The position numbers were made by a program, and so were the translations under genes. From the IMG/VR virus record IMGVR_UViG_3300037847_004731, positions 1 through 22,007 of that record: a DNA stretch of 22,007 nucleotides. One strand, written 5' to 3'. The notes beneath the pieces are model-generated. The model was not told the origin of the DNA, ran no database searches, and was given only the letters and a program-made list of their open reading frames with translations. Origin of the DNA: a virus. Every line of letters begins with the position of its first letter. Position 1 is the first letter of the stretch. Positions 7,807-14,410 of the stretch are shown here, piece after piece.

Positions 7807-9180
7807 ATGTATAATTCAGAATCCCTTCAAGAGAAGTGGTCTCCCATTCTTGAGTCCTCTGCTCTAGAGTCAATCAAAGATCCTCATAGACGCGCTGTAA
7901 CAGCTGTTCTTCTTGAGAACCAAGAGCGTTTCATGCGTGAAGAGCGCGGAATGCTTGCTGAAGGTCCAACCAACTCTGCTGGTAACCTCGGTTTCTCTGG
8001 TTCAGGCGCTAACCCACCTGTTGCTGGTTTCGATCCAGTTCTAATCAGCCTCATTCGTCGTTCTATGCCTAAGTTGATGGCATACGACATTTGTGGTGTA
8101 CAACCAATGTCTGGTCCTACTGGACTTATCTTCGCAATGCGCTCCCAGCGTGGTACTGACCGCGATGGTAACGGTGCGAATCCAAACGTATTCACCAACG
8201 AAGCATTCTATAACGAGACTCCAACTGGATTCTCTGCTAACGACGGTACGTATTCTGCTGCAACTGGCGAAGACGCAACTAACCCTTCAGTTCTTAACGC
8301 TTCTTCACCTGGTAACTATGCCGCTGTCGGTGGTATGGACACCGCAACTCTTGAGAGTCTAGGTGATGGCACCTCTGGAACTGAGTTCCGCGAGATGTCA
8401 TTCTCGATCGAGAAAGTTGCTGTTGAAGCAAAAGGTCGCGCTCTAAAGGCCGCCTATTCACTAGAACTCGCTCAAGACCTCAAGGCGATCCATGGTCTTG
8501 ACGCTGAAGCAGAACTTGCTAACATTCTTTCTGCTGAAGTTCTTGCTGAAATCAACCGCGAAGTCGTTCGTACTATCTACGTAACTGCAAAACCTGGTGC
8601 TCAGAACAACGTTGCTAACGGTGGTTCATTCGACCTAGACGTTGACTCTAACGGTCGTTGGATGGCAGAGAAGTTCAAAGGACTTATCTACCAGATCGAA
8701 AGAGATGCAAACGCAATCGGTCAAGAGACTCGTAGAGGGAAGGGCAACTTCATCGTCTGTTCTGCAGACGTTGCTTCCGCCCTTGCAATGGCAGGTGTCA
8801 TGGACTACGCTCCTGCTCTTAATGGTAACAACGGTCTTGCTGGTGTTGATGACACCGAGTCAACTCTAGTTGGTACTCTCAACGGTCGTATCAAGGTCTA
8901 CGTTGATCCTTATTCTGCTAACATTGCAGACGATCACTTCTATGTCATGGGTTATAAGGGTACTTCTGCTTATGATGCAGGTCTCTTCTACTGCCCATAC
9001 GTTCCTCTCCAGATGGTCCGTTCCATCGGTCAGGATTCCTTCCAACCAAGAATTGGCTTCAAGACCCGCTACGGCATGGTCGCGAACCCATTCTCCCGTG
9101 GAACCACTCAGTCAAGCAACGCTCTCGTTGCCAACGCCAACGTCTACTACAGACGTACCCGCGTTCTCAACCTCATGTGA
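7807..9180 (+). CDS. gp23: Major capsid protein gp23
   Basis: This is the main capsid subunit (HK97 fold). The N-terminus MYNSESLQEKWSPILES, the segment FDPVLISLIRRSMPKLMAYD and the C-terminal KTRYGMVANPFSRG are hallmark T4-like gp23 sequences. At 457 residues it is somewhat shorter than T4 gp23 (521 aa), as in cyanophages. A probable gp21 cleavage site, GMLAE|G after residue 52, matches the (L/I)xE rule and would remove a 52-residue propeptide. Codon use differs from its neighbours: C-ending codons (AAC, TTC, CGC, ACC) are much commoner, in keeping with very high expression. It is flanked by a late promoter upstream and a strong terminator downstream; the stop is a TGA-TAA tandem. Confidence 0.97.
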   Translation: MYNSESLQEKWSPILESSALESIKDPHRRAVTAVLLENQERFMREERGMLAEGPTNSAGNLGFSGSGANPPVAGFDPVLISLIRRSMPKLMAYDICGVQPMSGPTGLIFAMRSQRGTDRDGNGANPNVFTNEAFYNETPTGFSANDGTYSAATGEDATNPSVLNASSPGNYAAVGGMDTATLESLGDGTSGTEFREMSFSIEKVAVEAKGRALKAAYSLELAQDLKAIHGLDAEAELANILSAEVLAEINREVVRTIYVTAKPGAQNNVANGGSFDLDVDSNGRWMAEKFKGLIYQIERDANAIGQETRRGKGNFIVCSADVASALAMAGVMDYAPALNGNNGLAGVDDTESTLVGTLNGRIKVYVDPYSANIADDHFYVMGYKGTSAYDAGLFYCPYVPLQMVRSIGQDSFQPRIGFKTRYGMVANPFSRGTTQSSNALVANANVYYRRTRVLNLM

Positions 9181-9199
9181 TAAGAATTCACATAATTCT

Positions 9200-9225
9200 A
9201 GAGGGTCTTCGGACCCTCTTTTTTT
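9200..9225 (+). terminator. Rho-independent terminator after gp23
   Basis: AGAGGGTC (9200-9207) pairs perfectly with GACCCTCT (9212-9219) around a TTCG loop, and the 3' arm runs into a T stretch through 9225. The 8-bp stem closed by C(TTCG)G is exceptionally stable. It lies 20 bases after the gp23 stop and is the only clear intrinsic terminator in the window. Confidence 0.92.
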
Positions 9226-9253
9226 GTATACATATACTAGAGGCAAAACTAAA

Positions 9254-9424
9254 ATGCTAAAAACTCCAAGAGACATTGTAAATGAAAGACTTTCTTGGTC
9301 AAGTGATGTAGCAATAAAGAATCATTGTGTACATGTTTTAGAAACATATTTGAAAGATGAACCAACACTCACAGAAAAAGACCTCAGAGAAGCACTTGGT
9401 ACTTATTTGATGGGTTTGGAATAA
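9254..9424 (+). CDS. Small hypothetical protein (56 aa)
   Basis: The protein starts MLKTPRDIVNERLSWSSDVA and ends EALGTYLMGLE; it is soluble, charged and predicted mainly helical. I do not recognise a family. A longer reading frame extends upstream through gp23 (from 8870), but that part is a shadow of the capsid gene. The real start is at 9254, because it lies after the gp23 terminator and has AGAGG (9239-9243) ten bases upstream. Codon use is AT-rich like the neighbouring accessory genes and unlike gp23. Its TAA stop lies inside the next late promoter (ATAAATA 9421-9427). Transcription probably comes from read-through of the terminator or an unseen promoter between 9226 and 9253. Confidence 0.7.
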   Translation: MLKTPRDIVNERLSWSSDVAIKNHCVHVLETYLKDEPTLTEKDLREALGTYLMGLE

Positions 9425-9427
9425 ATA
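9421..9427 (+). promoter_or_regulatory. Predicted late promoter (ATAAATA) for the accessory tail genes
   Basis: GAATAAATAG contains the TAA stop (9422-9424) of the 56-aa gene within the ATAAATA box. With T4 spacing the start would be near 9433, leaving about eight bases before the ATG at 9441 and no Shine-Dalgarno, so the transcript would be almost leaderless. Confidence 0.6.
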
Positions 9428-9440
9428 GTTAAAAAACGTT

Positions 9441-10457
9441 ATGGCATATTTTGCTGAAAATCCAAACTGTCCATCTAACTTCTTGTCAGGAGTTGGATTT
9501 CAGTTTAGTTTGAAAAAATTGCCTGGAGTATCTTTTTACTGTCAGTCTGCTAATGTACCTTCCCAGAATTTAGCTGTTGCAACACAACCAACTAGATTCA
9601 ATACTTTACCAGAACCAGGTGACGAAGTAAATTATGATGATCTAACCATCAGATTTTTGGTGGATGAGGATTTAAAAAATTACAGATCTATTCATAATTG
9701 GATTAGATATCTAGGTCACCCTGAGTCAGAAAAAGACTGGAGTACCTATTCTGATGGAGAATCATATCAAGAAAAACAATACAGTGATGGAGTATTGTTT
9801 GTTTTAGATTCTAATTTCAATAAAAAATTTAGAATTTATTTTAAAGATCTTTTTCCAGTATCTTTATCTGGTTTGAACTTTGATTCAACATATACAGATA
9901 CAGAATACTTTGCTGTTGATGCTACCTTTAAGTTCACCATATTCGATATCGAGGAGGTAGGAGCGACTGGTTTTTTTACCGAACCTAGAGAAAAACCAAC
10001 AATATCATTGTCTCATGTTTTAGATAGTTCAACTTTGTCTTTAACATGGACATCTGAAAATGCTGATTATGTAACCATAGATCAGGGAGTTGGTGAGGTT
10101 GCAACTTCTGGAACTGATGATATTGCAAGAACTACTGTTGAAAGTAGTGCTAATAATGGTTATATAACTTATACAGCAGTAGCATATGGCAAAGGCGGAA
10201 CAGCAACTGCATCTACTGTAGTAAATGTTGCTAACCCAGTACTAAGCGAGAACATAACTTGCATAGCTATTATTGACGAAAATGATAACAATAGTCTTGC
10301 GTCTATGGAATCTAAATGGGCACAGTTTAGAACAAATTGGCCTAATAGAAAATTCTATCTACTGCAACCTGTAGGAGGTGGTTGGGGCAATCAACTCAAT
10401 GTTCCAATAGATTTCCTAGAAACAACAGACCCATCAACGTATAACGGATCGAGGTAA
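9441..10457 (+). CDS. Tail protein, gp3/tail-tube-like, with Ig-like and VWA-like C-terminal extension
   Basis: Residues 1-175 (NFLSGVGFQFSLKKLPGVSF, TIRFLVDEDLKNYRSIHNWI, GLNFDSTYTDTEYFAVDATF) resemble the gp19-fold tail proteins of cyanomyoviruses that are annotated as gp3, the tail completion and sheath stabiliser, or as a tube-like protein. The position after gp23 and before uvsY fits gp3. Residues 185-264 form an Ig/PKD-like domain (LTWTSENADYVTIDQGVGEV is a widespread signature in phage and bacterial surface proteins). Residues 271-338 (CIAIIDENDNNSLASME, then WPNRKFYLLQP) look like the first strand-helix-strand of a VWA domain with a degenerate metal site, ending early. The extension would probably be exposed on the virion. 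The gp3 label is moderate; the domain extension is inferred by eye. Confidence 0.65.
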   Translation: MAYFAENPNCPSNFLSGVGFQFSLKKLPGVSFYCQSANVPSQNLAVATQPTRFNTLPEPGDEVNYDDLTIRFLVDEDLKNYRSIHNWIRYLGHPESEKDWSTYSDGESYQEKQYSDGVLFVLDSNFNKKFRIYFKDLFPVSLSGLNFDSTYTDTEYFAVDATFKFTIFDIEEVGATGFFTEPREKPTISLSHVLDSSTLSLTWTSENADYVTIDQGVGEVATSGTDDIARTTVESSANNGYITYTAVAYGKGGTATASTVVNVANPVLSENITCIAIIDENDNNSLASMESKWAQFRTNWPNRKFYLLQPVGGGWGNQLNVPIDFLETTDPSTYNGSR

Positions 10458-10459
10458 TT

Positions 10460-11992
10460 ATGCCGCTTTTTAATTTAAGCATGAAACATGTTTTTCCTGG
10501 TAGAGGTAGTAGAACTCCAGGATGGGTATCTAACACGGCAAGTATGTTACAAGAATTTGAAAATTTTTATGAGAACTCGAATGATTTTAATGGACTACCA
10601 GATATTTTAAATCCAGCTAAATACACTTTAGATTTAATTTATGAACATATAGCTCCTGCAATGACACTTGTAGAATGGATTGAAGCTCAAGAAACTGGTT
10701 GGTCTGGACCTGGAGAGTCGCGAGAAAATGCATATCAAGTTTCCATAAATGATTCTCAAAAACAATTTGCAGTAGAAAATCTCGGTGGGGATGCATCACC
10801 AAATGCACTTAGGGAAGAGTACAAAAAGATGATGGCGGGATCTCCAACATTATCACATACATTTTTTAAATTAAATACTAATGATGCTTATGGGGGGGTG
10901 AATTGGACTGAAGAGGGTGAGCTAGAAATATACGATATATATAACTTTGAGGGGTGGGGTGACTTCGGTGCTTTTTGGGATATTAATGGAGACTGGAAAA
11001 CACAAATAAAAGGTGTTGCAAAATTTCTGGCTGTTGGTATTTTTGGTAGGGCAGCAGCTGCTGAAAATATACGAGTAAGAGCAGCATTAGTTGCTATGGG
11101 ATATAATCCAAGTACTGGTGAATTTTGGGATGGAGATCCTATATCTTTATACAAAGATGATCAACTTGCATTTACTTTATGGAGAAGAAATGAAGATGAT
11201 GGAATTCCTGATTGGCCAACATTAACATATACAAGAAATTTGTATATTCAAGTTAAATTTACTCCAGAAGAAATATGTGCATATAATAAACCTTTGTTTC
11301 GAGATGCTGTCGCAAAAGGGTTTATAAAATTAACTCAAACTCCTGCTGGTAGTTGTGGACGTATCGCTAATGCTCCCGAATGTTTCGATGGATCAAATGC
11401 AACGTATGAAGTTGGAGCAGCACAACCACCACCGATACTGGGATTCCCATATTATCCACCAAATGTGATGACACTTTCATCACCGACGAATACAAGTTCA
11501 TATAATTATGGAGCAAGTAATAGATATCCATCACCATACACTAGTTTTCAACAACAAATAACTAACAATTTAAATATTTTAGGTCCATATGCAAAATTGG
11601 GTGATATAACTGGTCGGGTAAGATTAATACTTTCGGGTGAAGGTGAAGGAGTTGGTCAGCCAGCATTTGTTGCTCAATGTTGGGATGAATTTGATGATGG
11701 ACCAAATAATGTAGATGGAAATGGAGTTCAATATTTGTCAAAGAGTGATTGGTGGGATACATGCGATAAAGTAAAAGTCACCATGAGAGTTGCAATTTTT
11801 GATAACAATCCAATTCTTGTTCATATATTTGGTGAAGGTGGTGTTGAAGTTGCAGTAAAATCTTATAGTGGTCCAGCCGCAGATGATGTTTGGCAACCTA
11901 CATATAACATATCCCAATCACCATTTGGTTCGGTATCTTTATCTGGATTGATTGGAATGGCAGCCATGGGTGCCACAGGATTTTTAGTATAG
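10460..11992 (+). CDS. Unrecognised probable virion protein (510 aa)
   Basis: I do not recognise this family. The protein is Trp-, Tyr- and Gly-rich: residues 160-190 contain FEGWGDFGAFWDINGDW, residues 320-365 are a Pro/Tyr/Ser/Asn-rich low-complexity linker (QPPPILGFPYYPP), and the C-terminus is glycine- and alanine-rich and hydrophobic (SVSLSGLIGMAAMGATGFLV). Six Cys residues cluster between 273 and 435. It has no signal peptide and no obvious catalytic motif. The ATG is two bases after the preceding stop, with GAGG of that gene's last codons as Shine-Dalgarno. Its stop overlaps the Shine-Dalgarno of the next gene. Location between two multidomain virion-like genes suggests a structural or adhesin role; this is inference only. 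Confidence 0.7.
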   Translation: MPLFNLSMKHVFPGRGSRTPGWVSNTASMLQEFENFYENSNDFNGLPDILNPAKYTLDLIYEHIAPAMTLVEWIEAQETGWSGPGESRENAYQVSINDSQKQFAVENLGGDASPNALREEYKKMMAGSPTLSHTFFKLNTNDAYGGVNWTEEGELEIYDIYNFEGWGDFGAFWDINGDWKTQIKGVAKFLAVGIFGRAAAAENIRVRAALVAMGYNPSTGEFWDGDPISLYKDDQLAFTLWRRNEDDGIPDWPTLTYTRNLYIQVKFTPEEICAYNKPLFRDAVAKGFIKLTQTPAGSCGRIANAPECFDGSNATYEVGAAQPPPILGFPYYPPNVMTLSSPTNTSSYNYGASNRYPSPYTSFQQQITNNLNILGPYAKLGDITGRVRLILSGEGEGVGQPAFVAQCWDEFDDGPNNVDGNGVQYLSKSDWWDTCDKVKVTMRVAIFDNNPILVHIFGEGGVEVAVKSYSGPAADDVWQPTYNISQSPFGSVSLSGLIGMAAMGATGFLV

Positions 11993-12002
11993 GAGATAAA
12001 TT

Positions 12003-13982
12003 ATGCCAGCAATTACATCTCAAAATAAAAATTACTTTAAAGGATATTTAAAGAGACATAGAAAAAAATTTACCAGTGATCTACAACTAATAAATTTATC
12101 CGATTTAACAGATGTTTTTGATCAATTAGATTCAAATTTAACTATAGGAACGCAAACTGTTAAGGTTGGATTATATGGAACAGAGTCCGATCCACCACTA
12201 GATATATCTTCACTAACAAATAATGAATTTTTATATTTACCTGCACAAGCTGGAGATGCTATTTTTCTAAAAACAGGTTATATAACAACTAAACTAACAT
12301 ACAATGGTCAAAATGCTTTTAATCATGTAAGATCGGACAACACAATTGCTTCATATGGAATTAATTCTCCTTTAACTATTGGAAACAAAACTATTGTAGC
12401 AAAAGGTTTTGGTGGAATATTATTGACCGTTGAAGATGCTCCAACATATACCATAACAGATAATGCTGTCGAAAATCCATCGTCCGATGGTGATGTTTTT
12501 GATATAATAGAAGGTGGGACTATAACATATACTATAACAACTACTAATGTACCAGATGGAACTGTTGTTTATTACACATTAGGTGGTTCTGTAGAAGCTA
12601 ATGATTTTGTTTCTGCGACAACTGGTTCTATACAATTTCAAAATAATCAAGCATCACTATCTCTACAAACTGCTTTTGATCTTTCATCTACAGAAAGTGA
12701 AACTTTTTATCTACAATTAAGAAGTGTTGGTATCACTGGACCAGTAATTGCAGAAGGAAGAGAAATTACATTAGTTGATAAAGTTGTAACTTGTTCAATT
12801 GCAGAATCTGCAACAACAATTGCTGAAGGATCTTCTATTACATATACTGTCACCACATCTGGATTGGATGATGGCACAGTTCTAAATTTTCAATCATCAA
12901 ATACATCTGATGTTGTTCCAGCATCTGGAAATATAACTATAAACAACAACACTGCATCATTTACGGTTACATCTACAGAAGACGTTTTTGTAGAAAGTGA
13001 TGAAACATTTACTGTAGATGTAAAATATCTCAATAATGTTCTTGCAACTAGTAGTGAAGCAACTATTCAAAACACCACATCATATACTTTTGCTGTATCC
13101 GCATCAACAGTTAGTGAAAATAATGAAGTAACTTTTACTATTAATACTACTGGAATTCCAAATGGAACTGGATTAAGTTATGTAGCAAGTTTGAACAATA
13201 TTGATCTTTCTCCAGCTGCCGGTAATTTTACAATTAACAATAATACTGCTTCTATAACAATAAAAGCATTACAAGATTTAAAAGTAGATAGTGGTGAAAA
13301 TTTTTATCTTATTATTAGAAGTGGTGGTATTATTGTAGCAACTTCATCTACAGTTTCTATTACAGATACTCCATATACTATTACTGTAACTCCAGATCAA
13401 CCATTTAATATAGATGAATCTATATTAGGTTCTACTACATCTACTACATTCACGATAACAACTACTGGAGTTGGGGATGGCACTGTTTTAAGTGTATTGC
13501 CTTCATCTGGAAATAATTTAGATATTAGTTTGTCATCTTCTTCTATAACAATAAACAACAACACAGCAACAGTAACCGCAACGATAGTTAGGGATGCAAG
13601 GACTGAAGGTGTTGAAACAATGAATCTACAATTCAACAACACCTCTGGAGATACAGTAATCACATCTCCAGTTATTACAGTTGCGGATACATCTTTTGTT
13701 GGATCGAGACAAGATAATAAAACATTTGGTCCTATTACTGTTAATAGGGATTGGAATGTTGAATCAAATGCTTCAGACTACTATACAATTTGTGGCCTAG
13801 ATAGTGTACCAGATGGCGGAAAAATTGCTATCTTTGTTGATAACTCTGGTAGTATGAGAACCAGTACAGTTAGAGCATCTATCAACAAACTATTGCTTAG
13901 ATTACAACCCAGAAACATTTCTATTGTAGTTGTAGAAAATCCTTCCGAAGACTGGATTTCATCATTTGATACTCCACTATGA
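12003..13982 (+). CDS. Calx-beta repeat protein with truncated VWA/MIDAS C-terminus (659 aa)
   Basis: Residues 1-147 are an N-terminal domain starting with a basic segment (KGYLKRHRKKF), perhaps for attachment to the virion. Residues 148-564 are four tandem beta-sandwich repeats of about 95-113 residues, each with TxTIxTTG(V/I/L)xDGTxL, an ITINNNTA strand and an E/D-rich turn before F/TFxLxxR; these match Calx-beta-type calcium-binding repeats found in adhesins. Residues 607-659 read KIAIFVDNSGSM, an intact DxSxS metal site of a VWA domain, but the protein ends about 45 residues later, before the rest of the domain. The likely role is a virion surface fibre or decoration that binds host or glycan. 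AGGAGA precedes the ATG by six bases; the stop overlaps the uvsY start (ATGA). Confidence 0.8.
   Translation: MPAITSQNKNYFKGYLKRHRKKFTSDLQLINLSDLTDVFDQLDSNLTIGTQTVKVGLYGTESDPPLDISSLTNNEFLYLPAQAGDAIFLKTGYITTKLTYNGQNAFNHVRSDNTIASYGINSPLTIGNKTIVAKGFGGILLTVEDAPTYTITDNAVENPSSDGDVFDIIEGGTITYTITTTNVPDGTVVYYTLGGSVEANDFVSATTGSIQFQNNQASLSLQTAFDLSSTESETFYLQLRSVGITGPVIAEGREITLVDKVVTCSIAESATTIAEGSSITYTVTTSGLDDGTVLNFQSSNTSDVVPASGNITINNNTASFTVTSTEDVFVESDETFTVDVKYLNNVLATSSEATIQNTTSYTFAVSASTVSENNEVTFTINTTGIPNGTGLSYVASLNNIDLSPAAGNFTINNNTASITIKALQDLKVDSGENFYLIIRSGGIIVATSSTVSITDTPYTITVTPDQPFNIDESILGSTTSTTFTITTTGVGDGTVLSVLPSSGNNLDISLSSSSITINNNTATVTATIVRDARTEGVETMNLQFNNTSGDTVITSPVITVADTSFVGSRQDNKTFGPITVNRDWNVESNASDYYTICGLDSVPDGGKIAIFVDNSGSMRTSTVRASINKLLLRLQPRNISIVVVENPSEDWISSFDTPL
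12444..13694 (+). repeat. Four tandem Calx-beta-like repeats
   Basis: The units cover approximately 12444-12782, 12783-13076, 13077-13373 and 13374-13694. Units 2-4 share an almost invariant strand encoding ITINNNTA (or FTINNNTA) with closely similar DNA (acaataaacaacaacac-type); unit 1 is divergent (IQFQNNQA). Borders are approximate because they were placed by eye from the recurring motifs. Confidence 0.75.
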
Positions 13983-14410
13983 TCACACTTGACGATATTA
14001 AATCCCAATGGGCTGAAGACTCTAAAATTGATTCTGATTTACTCGATGAAGAATCACTAAAAATTCCACAACTGCATAGTAAATATCTCAAGTATCTTTC
14101 TGATGTAAGATTGTTAAAGGTCAAGAAAGATCATGAGTATAAAACTTTATTGAGAGATAAATTTGAATACTACACTGGTAAAGCAGAACCAAGTGTATAT
14201 CAAGAAAAACCTTTTGATCTAAAAATACTAAAACAAGATCTAGGACTGTATATGGATTCCGATCCAGAATTACAGCTATTACAAACTCGTATAAATTATT
14301 ATGAAGAAATTATGTTTTTTCTTGAGAAAGTTCTCCAATGTTTAAACAACAGAGGATTTCAAATCAAGAATAGTATTGATTGGCAAAAATTTATGCAAGG
14401 AAGTGTTTGA
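13979..14410 (+). CDS. uvsY: Recombination mediator UvsY
   Basis: UvsY loads the UvsX recombinase onto single-stranded DNA coated with gp32, promoting recombination-dependent replication and repair. At 143 residues it matches T4 UvsY (137 aa). The N-terminal acidic start (MITLDDIKSQWAEDSKIDS), the central LHSKYLKYLSDVRLLK, the RDKFEYYTGKAE segment (T4 has RLDYYSGRGD) and the C-terminal CLNNRGFQIKNSIDWQKF (T4 has AIKSRGFAIKHIQDMRAF) align well. It starts within the stop of the Calx-beta gene (ATGA) and ends overlapping uvsW by one base. No separate promoter is evident, so it may be read from the upstream accessory genes or from a promoter hidden within them. Confidence 0.93.
   Translation: MITLDDIKSQWAEDSKIDSDLLDEESLKIPQLHSKYLKYLSDVRLLKVKKDHEYKTLLRDKFEYYTGKAEPSVYQEKPFDLKILKQDLGLYMDSDPELQLLQTRINYYEEIMFFLEKVLQCLNNRGFQIKNSIDWQKFMQGSV

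Noticed and set aside
8870-9253. Upstream part of a 184-residue frame ending at 9424
   Set aside because: It overlaps gp23 in another frame and crosses the terminator; only 9254-9424 has its own ribosome site and plausible composition.
9226-9253. TATACATATACTAG as a possible -10 element for the 56-aa gene
   Set aside because: No -35 match lies about 17 bases upstream; that position is taken by the terminator stem.
10892-10898. Run of seven G bases in the 510-aa gene
   Set aside because: It is unusual in AT-rich DNA and could be slippage-prone, but the frame is intact on both sides and nothing shows programmed frameshifting.
14380-14409. Upstream TTG start for uvsW
   Set aside because: It would lie within uvsY, lacks a ribosome site, and adds ten residues absent from the UvsW pattern; ATG 14410 overlaps the uvsY stop and has GGAAG upstream.
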